From: Ancylostoma caninum
Lineage: Eukaryota > Nematoda > Chromadorea > Rhabditida > Ancylostomatidae
Direction of reading: 5' to 3'
Length of the DNA: 64,000 nt
Assembly: GCA_037903475.1 (NCBI GenBank)
Contig: JBAJFG010000611.1
Location: 4,337,092 to 4,401,091, forward strand
Each line of letters begins with the position of its first letter. Within the stretch, counting starts at the first letter, position 1. Both the position numbers and the translations under genes were made by a program. This document shows positions 11,645-23,968 of the stretch, one piece after another. Under the pieces are notes generated by a model. It did no database searches and was not told the origin of the DNA. It saw nothing but the letters and a program-made list of their open reading frames with translations.

Positions 11645-13256
11645 CAGTGCGTTTCATGAATATGTAGGCACCTCAAAATTTATAAGTTTCCCTGCGTTGC
11701 ATTGATTTTTGGAACTCATCATCCTGTCTAGTGGAGTTGGCATGTCGGAAACCTCTTGCCTCCAATTTTCATACCACCACCTCTAAAGTCTGGTCCACTG
11801 GCTCCAGTTTTTGATATCATTCCGATATCAGACCGTTTCATAGATATGTAGGCAGTAAGAGCAACCTCAAATTACTTGAGGTTCGGCACAGTCTAGACCA
11901 CAAAAACGAAGGTATATGTAGGAGAATTACATCAGTATTATTTTACGAACCCCACTTTTCTTGTCTGAGGAGACAGGCTCGAGCTAAACCCCTCCATTCA
12001 CCTGGCTTGTCGAATCACGCTGTAGCCAACATCTTCGGCGCTCTTTCCACGAGCATCCACCGATTCTTCGGCAGATTTTCTATATACGACCAGAATGGGT
12101 CTCCTTCACATCCTTATATGCTGTGCAGCCAAGATTGAAAGCGAATTTTCCAATTATCATCATGTTCAACTCACACAATGTATGATGTGTCCTCTCTCTT
12201 AAGCACATTTCAAATCAAAAAAGTGGGATTCCCGTCTGAAATTCGAGAACCGATGAAAGTTCTGGGCTTGTTCTACTGTTTTAACCAATTCCACGACAGG
12301 AACAGTATAGAGAGCTGCTCGAGAGAACAGTAATTTTGGGAGGTGAGACTTGGCCGAATTCTCAATCTTCACGGACAGACGCAAGTGACCCGTCTTCACT
12401 GTGCACATGCTAATTTCAGTACGGATTGGTCGATAAGATATTTTTGCACAAAAGATGCAAAATCTAGGCGGCTTGGATGATGTACGCCGTTACAGGAACT
12501 GGATTTGAAGATGAGCACTCTTATGCCACCACCCAAACTTTGGACTGAGAAGTTCGCTGACGTCTGTTGAGATTCCTCAGCCTAGAAAACTGCTGCTGAC
12601 TATCAATTTCTGACGCATGGATGCACAAGAACATTGGCATGCATCTGATCCGCAGCTGTGCCATTTTTGAGTGGTGGAACGTCTCGAAGTTACACTTCCC
12701 GGCAGGACAATGTAACTGTGCCTGAGCCCAGTTCTACCAGAAGCTGGTCAAATCAACGCAAGATTCGCCTGGTTTACTTGTCAATGTGCAGGTTAACCCT
12801 CAGCCTGCTTGAGAATCTGTGGAGAATACCTTTGCTACGTGTATACGCCAGTAGCTGCAGTACGATCGTGTCGTGGAGGGTTGGGGTCGTTGTAGTAGCT
12901 GCGTGCGATGTACTGGACCATGGTAGTATCGAGAACCTTGTGGATGGTATGCGAAAAAGAATTTTTGAGCTAATATGTAATGAAGAAGTTCTTGCAAACT
13001 CTTGGAACACAGTTATCCTAAAAAAACTTTTGATTTTTTTTTCACTGCCTACATATTTATGAAACGGCCTGATGTCGGAATGATATCGAAAATTGGAACC
13101 AGTGGACCAAGATTGAGAGGACGTGTTATGAAATACTCGGACAGGGGGTTTTCTGACATGCTAGTTCCACTGGGCATGGTGGCAGGTTCCAAAAATCAGC
13201 GCCATGTGTCGGAACTTATAAATTCTGGGGTGCCTACGTATTTATGAAACGCACTG
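11645..13256 (+). mobile_element. Decayed Tc1-like transposon with nested long TIRs
   Basis: The ends are CAGTGCGTTTCAT... at 11645 and its inverse ...ATGAAACGCACTG at 13256, each next to TA, as expected for Tc1/mariner target duplication. The outer inverted repeat continues through GTAGGCACC and TATAAGTTCC. A second inverted pair (GATATCATTCCGATATC through ATGTAGGCAGT, near 11812-11851 and 13044-13087) lies inside, so each arm is about 210 nt with an internal near-copy of the tip. Between the arms is a relic transposase on the plus strand, described separately. About 1.6 kb, the size of a Tc1 family element. Stops and frame breaks show it is dead. Confidence 0.85.
12430..13020 (+). pseudogene. 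Tc1-family transposase relic
   Basis: In the plus strand, broken by stops and frame changes, recognisable pieces occur in the right order: KIFAQKMQNLGGLDD (the first catalytic region, normally F-x-D-E-K-x-F-N), then RQDN (normally QQDNDPKH), then QRKIRL, then ENLW (normally NPIENLW, with the third acidic residue before it), then RVYA and MRKRIFELICNEE near the C-terminus. The first Asp is replaced (AQK instead of SDEK), so catalysis is lost. The element around it supplies the TIRs. Confidence 0.8.
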
Positions 13257-15475
13257 TATATCTTCCGGACATAACGGCTTCGTCACTTTTATTTCATTAC
13301 CGGCCAATTTGCAATAGACTTAGCATCTGCTCAGTAATACAGCGTTATGTATACGTTCCACCACAAGGTCGGTGAATAGACATCCGTCACCATGAATCCG
13401 CGAAAATCTTTGCATTTCCTATGACCTCGACAGCAGAAGTACCAATTAATTTGGAGCTCGCCATTACTATCGAAACAGCATAATATTAGCAATGCTGCCT
13501 TCTACTTGAGAGAAATACCAGTTCTCTTTTGAATTTCTTGGACTAGCCACTCTACAGTGATTACGTGGGAATACAAATGTACACATGTACACATTTTGGT
13601 CTCCATGCGCTGAACTTGAATGTATGTACTGTCTTGTTGGACCATTAGCAATGAGAAGTCAAGTCACCATGGCTTCAAAACTGCTCCTAGCTAGCTATAT
13701 AGAAAATTCAAAGGCACATCTATTCATCTCCTAGAGATATGATCACTCATGAAAATGTGCTTGATACCTACCTTTTTCTCATTCCAGAAGATGTTCAGCT
13801 AACATGCATTCCGGGGCGAGCATGTCCCCCAATCCTTATTCCTTTCCCTTGTTCTAGGCCATTCCAGTAGAACTGCTCCTCTCTCCCTCCAAATGTTGGT
13901 GTAACAAAGCGGGAGAGCCACATCCATTCCTGCACGGGTTTCAATTTACCAGCTCAGAAAAATCGTCGCGGCGTTTGCGGAGCCGTTTAGGCTGCTTGTT
14001 CGGATGAGAAGGCGTGGAGAGTGGTAGTGGTGACACGTTACCATGTGCTCGGTGGATGTAGATTCACGTCAAAAATATTTCGGGGAACATGCGAGTCCAA
14101 AATGGTGATGAAATTCTAGTAGTTCGGTGGAATGACGCAAACCACACTATAATGTATTTCTCTTGATTTTATTTCCATGTTTCTTCCAGGATTAGGGGAC
14201 CCTTAGTACATGCAGTTCATGCGTTGAAGGGTGGTTCCGCAAGAGATTCATAGAGGTTCTGCAAGAGAAACGGAGGAGGATAAAAACTTTGGGAATTTCC
14301 TAGAAGCGATTTTCCTAACTTAATTAGTCAGCATCAGAACAGTGGGTAATTTCTCTGCTAAGACTTTCATCAACAAATGTTTGGCGCAATCATCACAGTC
14401 CGCTAAAGTCCGTAAAAATTCGGATGCATTGACTTCGTACCCATTGTTACAATGCCCATTATGCAGAGAAGCAACCATACATCTTCAGACCGAAGATTTA
14501 TGTCTTGAAAGAATATATTAATATGTGTGGAGTAATACTAGTAAAGATCATGTGCCCCAGAGGCGGTAACTGCCCCATATTTTTCAAGAAATTCAACTGA
14601 TAATCCTATTTTTTTTTGTATGTCCAGACTTTGACATGGTTTTCTGGAAGATCCATGCCAAGCCTCGTAGTAAACTATTCCAGTGATATTCCAGAGGCTC
14701 CAGCAACGTGTTTCGGAACAGGAGATGCGAGCCGTCGCTTAACATGTAGCACTGCCCTCCTCCTCCGCTCTGCACCATATCAAATGTCACAGCTAGTCTA
14801 CCCTTAGCAATCAACACTTTCTGCCTCTCTCTTCCCCATCCAGTAAAAAGGGATCCTCCGATCCGAACCTTTGTCCTATTTTTTCGATGCATTAAGAGCC
14901 ACTCAGTTGCCACATGACTCTGACTCACGTGAACTTATTCGCGAAGTAGTAACCAGTTACGAAGGCTTAAATCTCGCGGAGAGATGGGGTGCAAAACGGA
15001 AGTGATTGTGCGCGGAGGTTCAGCGCGCAAATTGGGCAGTTGAATCGCTGCCAGTTCATTAGAAGGGTTCATCAGCTTTTTGGGTTGGTTAACGCCTTCG
15101 CGAATGCGAAAATGCGACCGCAGAGTAAAGAGATTTATGGTGTTTATTCGTACGGCGCTAATGACATTCTCTTTTCAGAGCTGGTCTCGCCAATAATCCC
15201 CGTTCTCTTTACTTGTTAGCTCCGCTTCTTGTATTTTGTGCCAATGCCTTTTGACTTGTTGCCTGACCTGTTTCAGTAAACTGAGCTGCACTGCCAGCTC
15301 CTGAAAACCGTCCAGGACCGATTGAACTGGGCACATTGTGGTATTGTCGTCACGGCAATGTTTTTGTGTCAGCTTTTCGCCTCGACAAAGCAGCTCATGC
15401 CTGCATGTTCACACGCTGGCTTTGCTGTTTCCGCGCTGTGATGATAATATTGTGACTCCTGCCATTTCATCCTAG
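13257..15475. other. No gene established
   Basis: Short frames only. A 111-residue minus-strand frame at 14593-14928 has protein-like composition (RIGGSLFTGWGRERQKV) but no usable splice sites or recognised motif. A 76-residue plus-strand frame at 14989-15219 is open but also unbounded. Neither is called. Confidence 0.35.
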
Positions 15476-15758
15476 CACTTGAGAGAAGACTCTAACCGTG
15501 TTGTACATAACTGTCAAGTGCCCCTTCAAAACATCCTGGAGCAAGTATCCACGAACAATTGGCCTTGTGCGCAACGTGGACTTAGGTTAGAGCTTCTCGG
15601 AAAAGCGCTTACTTCCGCAGCTTCTTTGTTATTAGTAAGCTACGAGTGGATGACAACATTAGCTTGGTGCATAGGTAACACTACATCACTGTCTCAGCTT
15701 GCACTTTTCTAAACAGCAGTTTTGTGAGAACAAAAGTTTAAATAACAGAGAGCAGTAA
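15476..15758 (+). CDS. Two-exon 3' end of an unidentified gene
   Basis: Exon 15476-15585 follows the acceptor TTTCATCCTAG and ends at CTTAG/GTTAGA; exon 15698-15758 follows ACTGTCTCAG and ends at TAA 15756-15758. Phase 2 joins to a one-base start, so the frame is continuous. The first exon begins on a codon boundary (HLREDSNRVVHNCQV), the second is hydrophilic (KQQFCENKSLNNREQ). The intron is 112 nt. No upstream exon was fixed and the family is unknown. Confidence 0.4.
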
Positions 15759-17924
15759 TACATACGTTTAATTGCTGTACACACAAGAAAATAAGCTCTT
15801 GAGTGTGTCCTGAATTAGATACATCCTAGGTGAATCACTCAAGTGAAGAGAGTTTCCACTATTGCAAGGGCGTGGAATTTCTGGAAAATCTTCAAAATAA
15901 GACCGCTTCGGAAATGATCCGGCTACATTTTTGCGGACCTTTAGTGCTAGCGAGACGAGGACTTTGCAGGAGTTGCCGCGCCTAATTAGGAGGACATTTA
16001 TCGGATCGAGAAAGATCAGATGACAAAGCCATTTCTTGCCTCATCTCATCTTAAAAAATGGCGCCACAGCTGTTTTTGGTTGATCAGCGACGAACTAACA
16101 CAGCTAATGTATTTCGAGAGGACACATTTTTTCCTCGGAAAATTACTGCATGCCGAACCAAAGACGAGCTAATGGTTTGTAACTAGTCATTTAAACGCTG
16201 TTGGGATTAAAAGTCACAGATAGATCGAAGAAAAGTGAGAGATGTGGATGTGGAACTAGTCCACACAGAATTACTATTCACATTTTTTATCATTACCAGG
16301 AACATCTCTCAAAAACCTCTATTAGTAGAGATTAACAGCTTCATGTGCCGCGTTCGAAAAATCTAATGTTTTTTTTAATAGAAAAATGAAGTAAATGAAG
16401 TAATTATTCTTTGCTGGAGTGGTGTCCTTGAATTGAACTTGTTTTCAAACATTTATGGACTTCTAGAAGCAATAGGTCGAAAACGGCATAGACAAGAACT
16501 AGCAAAGGACTAACGAATCAACAGAATTCCGTGGCACTATTTCGTACTAAGATATAACTGTACTACCAGTTTTATCACTGAACTATTGTGCTGTGTGCCA
16601 GCAGAAGCACCTGTTTATTTTCTCATAAGCAGCACCAGCCTAATGCACATATGCGGATAACATTCCATAAGGACCTAAACCGCCTTGGGCAGGTTGACAT
16701 AGGATATTTGTTATCAATTTGCATAGTTCACAAGTTACGTACGAGGGCAACCAGTGGTCTTAGAACCGTTTAAACTCCTTTGCTATTGGTTACAATTTCT
16801 AAAATGACATTTCTATCTTTTACTTGGAAGCAAAGAAAATTCTAAAATATAGTAGTGTTCACTAACGTATCTTAGATACATTCAAATCCGTTTTGTACAT
16901 TACTCTTACAGCGATTCTTAACTATGGATTACGGTTTTTTCCTGCACTAATTATTGATAAAGAAGGTACTGAAATGTTCACTGTGCGCTTTCACTACTAC
17001 AGAGAAAATCCATATCCTTCAGAAGAAATTCAGACCCTATTGAAATGACCTGCTGTATGGGTTGGCCGCGATGGGTGAAGGATGCCTTTAAATGCAGCTG
17101 GGGTTCCGACCTGTCACATAACATTGGATTTTCTCGCAATGATTTCGCTTTGTCACTACGAAGGCGTTCCTCTCCGAATCCACGTCAATTCGAATTTTAA
17201 TAGCTTTTTGCTCCTCAAATTATAGCGCTAGTCTGCTCGTGAGATGAAAAGCGTTACTAGAAAATTTCGCAAGGTTAAATGGCCTGAAGCAGCTGGATCA
17301 GGGAAATAGTGTGCCTGAGTTGACCATTCATGCGTACTTCAGTAGATGCTCCCAGAAAAACGTGTGAACTTTGTTCTAAAGATTAAATTTCTTCACAAAG
17401 TGTCTCCAACAGCTGTGCCTTAAACCATACACGCAGTTGCGAGCGATAAGTGATACGAGGAAGTTCCGGGAAAGAAATCCGCTGCTCCCAGTGTTCTCCG
17501 AATCATGTGGTCGCTTTTGTTATCGTAGTGCAAGCCGATCCATACGTAATTCAACTTACTCGTGTTCCTTTCTTTGTTGTTTTCGAGAAAGTTCTGTGTC
17601 GTCTTGCTCGTAGAAGTCCTGAAAATTGTACGCCATTGGACCATCGGTTACCAATACTTGCTAGTGTTGCTAATACCAGCACATCTTCCTCTTTCTATAC
17701 TTTTTCGATCCTTTCATCCTTTTTCGTGGATATTCCCAGAATCATCAGCGGTTCAAATTTCGTATTGGCTTGTTTTCACTCCCCAATTCCAGTAGTTTGC
17801 TTTCAACTTCCTTTTCTAAGTAATATCTTCAGGTTTTTACTTATAATTAAGCAGTTTGAAGTATGACCAGTCCCATTTCGACCAAATTTTCAGAATTAAG
17901 CGTAGCCAGCACCCGTTTACAGCA
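15759..17924. other. No gene established
   Basis: A 138-residue plus-strand frame (17450-17866) is open but hydrophobic and unsupported by splice sites or motifs. Otherwise short frames only. Confidence 0.35.
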
Positions 17925-18003
17925 GAGATCCAACCCCGTGCCCCCCCCCCCCCCCCCCCCCTCTCCCCTTCCTCGTCTGCAACCGCCCCACGTCACTGGT
18001 AAT
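17925..18003. repeat. Poly-C tract repeat, second copy
   Basis: An uninterrupted run of about 20 C at 17941-17960 is followed by CT-rich sequence and CACGTCACTGGTAATT. This right end matches the one at 11441-11455. The frames on either strand across the tract are poly-Pro or poly-Gly artefacts. Confidence 0.5.
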
Positions 18004-18203
18004 TGTGTGCGAGCGTGGATAAACTGCATGTTTAAAAGTTGCCGAATTTCTCGGTTCTCCTTGACCGGATATTATATGGTGCTAAAGGCTGCTCAGAAAC
18101 AATTGCACAACTTAGCATCCTAGTAGCCTGCAACCGTGGTAAATGTCCGAGAAATCTGGATTATTTGGAATCACAGCTGTTGGTTTTTATGCCTAGTTTT
18201 CAG

Positions 18204-18642
18204 AGTCTTAGCACACAAACTCTTTTTGCGTCTTCTGCATCTGAAAATGGACTAACCCGTTTAATGGCTAAGTATTCGGCGGATGCTCATTTCGGTCCAT
18301 TTGGGTTCAGTTCATGCGCACTCATGGGCAGCGGGATGCTGACTCCATCAATATTGAATCTCAGGACACATGTCCAGCAAGCAGCATTCAATAGATCCAG
18401 CGAAATGGCCGAAAACGTGAATCACCGGCAAAAACGGAAAATTGGAGAAACTACGTTGCCTTATTGGTTTATCCGTTCGGCCCCGACCTTCACCTATAAA
18501 CACGATGTTCTGGTGTACTCAGCTTCTGTTTCAGTTGTGTTTCTGGGGATTTGCTATCATTCTTTTCACAGTAATGAGTTATAGAAAACACCACTGCGTT
18601 GTGGCAGTGCTGAATTTATTGCAGATTCCGAGGTTATTCTGA
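18204..18642 (+). CDS. Three-exon 3' end of an unidentified gene
   Basis: Exons 18204-18416 (acceptor GTTTTCAG, donor GAAAAC/GTGAAT), 18535-18570 (acceptor TTCTGTTTCAG, donor TTCACA/GTAATG) and 18625-18642 (acceptor TTTATTGCAG, ending TGA). All junctions are phase 0. The first exon encodes a 71-residue Ser/Ala/Met-rich stretch (ENGLTRLMAKYSADAH); the second is strongly hydrophobic (FWGFAIILF), possibly part of a membrane span. Alternatively the first frame simply reads on to a TAG at 18582-18584. No family recognised; 5' part not located. Confidence 0.38.
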
Positions 18643-21445
18643 AATTTCATAATCCAGTAAAAAAACAGTTTGCTTGTTATGCTGGCACGAACGTGAGCGA
18701 AGATTTTCACTCTTTGTTTGATGCGAACCTCATACGGACAGGCTTTGTTTGGCTGCCGCAAGGAATTTCAAAGTGCCACGTCTTGCCAATTGTCAAATAT
18801 CGTCTAATTACACCTCCGTTCGATTGACAACCGTCTGCGAAGCCCTGAAGCCCTGTTCATTTAGCGTCCGACGCTGCACACCTATCACCCGTCCGAATTT
18901 CCTCGACATCTATCAGTTATAGCGTGAAGAGCGTGACTTATGGGCTATTTGTTGCGAGTTGCTGCATGTAGGGCTGCTCTTGTTTTCGAGCTTGCTCCGC
19001 ATTAGGACCACCATTGAGGGTTAATGGATTGAGGCTGCTTGCACCTGCTAGGCAAAGAATATGATGTCTACTAGTAGTGGTCATAGTATTCTGGCTGGGC
19101 CGTTGTTGCTATTCATGCTGTATCGGATGATTTCGCGCAACATTAGTTTTGAATGGGCTTGCTCCGAGTGGACGACTTCATTGCTTCACTAACAACTTCC
19201 TTTAGGATGCGTTTCTTTTTAAGTGAAAGACTGGGAGTGGAAATACGATCTTATCTGTAAAAACGTGCTGAACGTCGTTTATGTTCAGAAATTTGTTTTT
19301 TTTTTCATGAGGTTTTCAGTAGCCACATATTCTTTGGCTTTGTCGCTCTTTACTCTCTGGAGCTACTCTCCCTCTCTTTTCCCAACATCACTTTTTGCTC
19401 TGTTTTTGCTCCGCATGAAGAGCTTTTTGAAACATCCTTCACCAGGAGTCTTGGATCAGGCTGTGTGACATGCTAATCGGTAAATAAATTCCATAATTGA
19501 GCATTTCAGGAAGATTCTGAGGAGTTGCAATAACTTTACCATCATTGAAACACGAGAATATATCACTACTGCTGCAGTGGTTTGAAAAATCGCCTCACTT
19601 TAATTTTTGTCCGTTTATCAGTGATTCAGTGCGTACTTGTTTTTCTTCGTTTACATTCGTACAATTTACCAATTTTCTACAAGATTTCTGTCTTCCATTT
19701 CTTACAACTATGCATAGTGCATAAAATCCACTATTTTCGCATGGCCACGCCTATTCTTCAACGGAAACGCCTACTTTCTTATTTACGCTTCAATCGAGGA
19801 AATTTCTCCAATGACTCGACACTGAACATTTACGTACGTCTATGTATAGCTTTTAGGAGGTGGAGCTCTCTTTTTCAGCAATATTTTGGAAGTAATAATA
19901 GACCCCGGCATGCGGGGTATATATTTACAAAAATATCACGAATAGCACTTTTATGTTTTGCTCCTTCTCTGAGTACATAGACTTATGCAAACCGCGAAAG
20001 TTCCAAGAAGGTGGCTAAGCATTTGTTCAATATGGGACAAAGAAGTGCGCCCATATGGCATGTACGGATACCACTCCCGCTAGTGCGATCCTAGACCAAC
20101 GGAATATTTTAGTGCATGCCAAATATGGCCGCTACACTATGTCTGCTCGAACTTCAGCTTGGCGTCGTGGTCGAACCTCGTGCTGTAAATGGAAACGAAC
20201 CGCTACACAAGAAAAAAAACGATTTCCTGCTCATTAGACGGGAGCCGTTTTCGTTTATATTAAATAAATAGAAAGATCCGAATGTTTGATCTTATTCGTC
20301 TAGTCTGTGCCTTAAAAATCTAGATTTCGTGAACCATTCTGAGATTTGGTGACTCCATCGACGAGAATTTCAAATTTTTCGAGTTATACCCGTGGAGATT
20401 CGAATCACCTCCGTCAATTAGATTGTCTATTGGACGATGTCCCTAGCGTTTGAAAGTCCTCAATCCCCATCCTATGATGAAATCTCATCCATATGCGTAT
20501 TTATGTATCTTTCGAGCTGCAGCTACACCTTGTCATGAACTCGCAGCATTCTTAGTTGCAAATGTCGATGGCTTCTTCGAGATTTGGTAAAATGAGTGAG
20601 AGGAAAGGCGAATGAAAAAATATTTTGACGGTGGAAGTTCCTTGTAACTCAACCGACTAGCGAATGCGACGAGGTGGTCAGAGCTAATATTTTGTTTATT
20701 TTATTATTATTTATTTTATTATTTTACCAATATTTTATTTATTTATTATTTATACAACAGATTAGAGGACCAACCTCAATTTGGCAACCCTACAACACAC
20801 AACACCATACTTCTTCTTAGGGAAGAAGCAATGACGTCAGCTAGTAAGCCAAGTGCGTCAAGAGACTAAAAAGCGAAAAGAAAAGAGAATAAATATAGTC
20901 GCTCGCAAAATGACATGAAAAGAAAATCAAGATGAAAACCTGATAACTAGTACCTATTGGAGACAGAGCAATGTAGGACCCTACATTAGATCTCATGAAA
21001 TTTTCTTTGACACAAGCTTGGAGGACCGGACGGAAGACATCGATCACTGCGCGTAGGTAGTTGACGTTGATTTCCTTCCTGGCTTTGTCCATAGCTTTGT
21101 GAAGAGAGCCGAAATTCGTTGGAGAAATAGACCGAGCCCTCTCCTATAGGATCCCTCACACGTCGTAACGACGTAGGTTTACTTCTTTTATGTTCCGTTA
21201 ACTAGTAAGTTGGTCAGTTAAGAGCGTGCGTCCGTTTTGTTGCTAAAATGAAGTTGAACACCACAATATAACCGGTCAACCCACAAGGTACATAATCATC
21301 GCTAGTACCGCCTATTCTTCACAAATTTCCATCCAGAAAGCGAGAGCCCTCGGTGAAGAAGTCGCTGCGCTGTAGGTCGAAAAAGCTTTTTATCCATGTT
21401 TTGATTTCTACTCAGCTTTTGGATGTTTTTCTCAACTTTTTCCAG
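18643..21445. other. No gene established
   Basis: About 2.8 kb of AT-rich DNA. A 132-residue frame at 19582-19980 is hydrophobic and unsupported. A TTTATTATT-rich low-complexity stretch lies at about 20690-20755. A block at 21336-21380 resembles 30757-30805 (shared GAA.TCGCTGCGC), which may be a small dispersed duplication. Confidence 0.35.
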
Positions 21446-22227
21446 CAAGTGGACGTTTCCTTGATGGAATCAAATGATATTCCAAAAGAAACTGGTCTTA
21501 GTTGTAATTGAGGCTGAGGTCCTATTCATAACCCCCCGCTTTCTATCTGACCGTTTTCGAGACGCGGGTGAGTCCATGTCGTGGAAACATTTTACAGTAG
21601 CTGTTCCAACACTTGCCGGCGGAACGCCTCCTCAATGTAGCTCAGGCTTTGTGAACAGAGGGATGCCGTGAACCTCTGGCCGATTTTCAGCAACTATTAT
21701 AAATTTAGGGATTCTCTCATATTCCAATTTCGGAACAGCTTCACTTTCTACTTATGACTAGTAGTGAGATTCGGAACCTGAATACGCTGCTTTCACCAGT
21801 TAAGCAACTGCTTTCTGCATATATTTTCGAAATGCACCCTGCTCTCATACCGCTTCGAAATCGTTTTGCGAAAGGCTCGATTCTTGACATGGTGGTGATG
21901 GATTTCGCTGATGGCGGCTCGCATAAGAGCATATCAGCTGCGAGTGAATACTCATACAAATACTTAACAGGTTTTGTATCTGTGAAAGCACTGGGAGTTA
22001 GTCCTACAGAGCCTTTGATTACGGGGACAAAGAGGTTCAATGATGAAATCATTAAATTCTTAATTTATCATTAATTCTTGGCCAACGTTGTAGAATGCCT
22101 GTCAAAACCTTACGCCCAACCAGAAAATGCGCCGTTCCAGAGGCAGATTAGTGTTTCTCGAGTAGTTACGTTCACTATCGTTTTCGGATTACTTTCAATC
22201 GAACGGGAACCCCCAGATACTTTTTAA
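21446..22227 (+). CDS. Three-exon 3' end of an unidentified gene
   Basis: Exons 21446-21494 (acceptor CTTTTTCCAG), 21800-21970 (acceptor CTTTCACCAG, donor TTAACAG/GTTTTG) and 22094-22227 (acceptor AACGTTGTAG, ending TAA 22225-22227). Phases agree at both junctions. The middle exon encodes a mixed segment (LIPLRNRFAKGSILDMVVM), the last begins ECLSKPYAQPENAPFQRQ and ends in a hydrophobic run (VVTFTIVFGLL). The donor of the first exon (GTCTTA) is weak. The opposite strand is also open over the middle exon, but only the plus strand gives a consistent three-exon chain. Family unknown. Confidence 0.5.
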
Positions 22228-23282
22228 AGGAGATGCTGAAACAGGAAAAAAAACCCAGAAAATGCTAGTCAACACAATAAATTAAGAATGATAAGTTAAC
22301 GCTAAAACGTATTCGAAAAGGAAAATTTTTGGGTGTGCATAAAGTTTTGACGTGCTGTGTATTAGCAAAGGCACATGTTTTATTGCATTTTGTTTATTAA
22401 TTATTGATTTTTCTTCCTTATTTATATATGTTTCTCACTTATAAAATGAAAAAGTGCCCCGAAACCGTCTAATAGACATACATACGAAAAGAGTAGCAAG
22501 GAAGCAATGAAGGAACAAAAATAGTTTGAGGAGAAAAAGGCTGAGCTAGAAATCAATAGAAACTGTATCGAAACTGATCGAACATAACAGTCTAGTTCGC
22601 AAGGATACGGACGCTTACTGCAGTTGAGTTGTCGCATAAAATGAAAGAAGACAAGGGGTTACTTATTTAAAAAACAAAAAAGAGCAAATTCTCTCGATTT
22701 CCTATGCCCACTTTTCCTCCAGTTGGAAGACAGCCAGGAAGTACGTAGTCAACTTGCTGAGATATTCATTGGCTTGGTAGAATTAACAAGGGTTTCTTAA
22801 AATACGCAAATTATTTATGGCCAACAAAAAAAGGCAGTAGAATTCTAGCGCTTTTGTAAGGAATTCAACGTACTCTGCTCTTTTGTCCTTTGTCGATGCT
22901 CTCCACACTTTTTCGTGGATAAAAATACCATGTTTCACTATAATATAAGAAACAGATGAACCTACTATTTCCTGTTTCCAATCCTCCAGAAACGTACGTA
23001 ACAACTAATCGTTCGAATTTACCACCATGTTCTCTTCTCATGTACTACATGTATTACTATTGTACATAGATGGAGCTGAGCAAAAACCTCCTGAGTTGAT
23101 GTGCTTAATTTTTTAGAGCAATTTAGCCACGCACTCGAAAATTTGAACATCCGAGGGAAGACAAAGGCCTGCAGTCCTTTGCATCGTTCATCAATTGCTG
23201 CATTGAACTTTCTCTTTGGGAATTTCCAGCTTTTTCGAGATCAAGCCTTCGAGTTTATTTGATACGTTATTCGATTATAGTT
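22228..23282. other. Intergenic
   Basis: AT-rich, including low-complexity stretches around 22380-22430. Minus-strand frames at 22422-22637 and 22783-23004 have no supporting signals. Confidence 0.35.
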
Positions 23283-23504
23283 ATGACTACCATGAATATT
23301 ACGATTGCTTTAATCCTATCATGCCTATTTTCACCAGCGAATATTTATGCCAACAACGTAATTTTCGAGTATGATAACGAGATCATGAGATGGGAGCGAA
23401 GACTGCAGCTTTGCAGTAGTAGTAGCCGTCGTGTTGACGCCTTCGCTGTGTCCAAGTACTCAATTTACTACTTGCTCATTGGAATCGGATTCGGACTTAA
23501 CTAG
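23283..23504 (+). CDS. Small secreted or membrane protein, single ORF
   Basis: ATG at 23283 to TAG 23502-23504, 73 residues. Upstream lies AATTTCCAG at 23222-23230, a plausible spliced-leader acceptor, then a short leader. The first 22 residues form a signal-peptide-like segment (MNITIALILSCLF). A charged middle (YDNEIMRWERRLQLC) follows, and the C-terminus is hydrophobic (YSIYYLLIGIGFGL), suggesting a second span or an anchor. Two in-frame ATGs lie within the first four codons. Not recognised. Confidence is limited because it is short and could be a fragment. Confidence 0.4.
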   Translation: MTTMNITIALILSCLFSPANIYANNVIFEYDNEIMRWERRLQLCSSSSRRVDAFAVSKYSIYYLLIGIGFGLN

Positions 23505-23968
23505 TAGAAGGCGCTGATTTAGTTGTTGCGTGGATTGATTTTTACTTCTTGTTTCGTTTACGAACTTTGATGCATCCGAATAATGGGAGGATTGTATTAG
23601 TGGTCCTACAAAATATTTTTATGTAAGCATCTTCGGATCGTTTGTGGTAGCTTTCTAAGATATTTCTTAGTTCTCATATCCTTAAAGATTCATCAGTGAT
23701 TTGAAGTGCCTGCTATTTCATAGACAATACAATCTAAGGGTATATTAATATATGCGAAGTTAAAAAAACGAAAAGCTCAGTTCTGTTAGCCGATGGCCTT
23801 GCCGTAGTTCCCAGGGTAAAATAAAGTGCTGCACATCTACAGTGGAGACAACCTATGTACCAGATGATCAAGGTCTATTGGGCTCCGGACTTTATTCGGT
23901 GCCGATTTCGAATTCAGAGAAGATTTATCCCATGATCGACTGTCTTTTAATCTTGGCATTATGATTTC
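23505..23968. other. No gene seen
   Basis: AT-rich spacer; nothing recognised. Confidence 0.35.

Noticed and set aside
17450..17866. 138-residue frame
   Set aside because: Low-information hydrophobic composition and no boundaries that match an exon.
17863..18123. Poly-Pro / poly-Gly frames
   Set aside because: Products of the 20-base C tract read in different registers.
19582..19980. 132-residue hydrophobic frame
   Set aside because: AT-driven Phe/Leu/Ile composition, no splice or start support, no motif.
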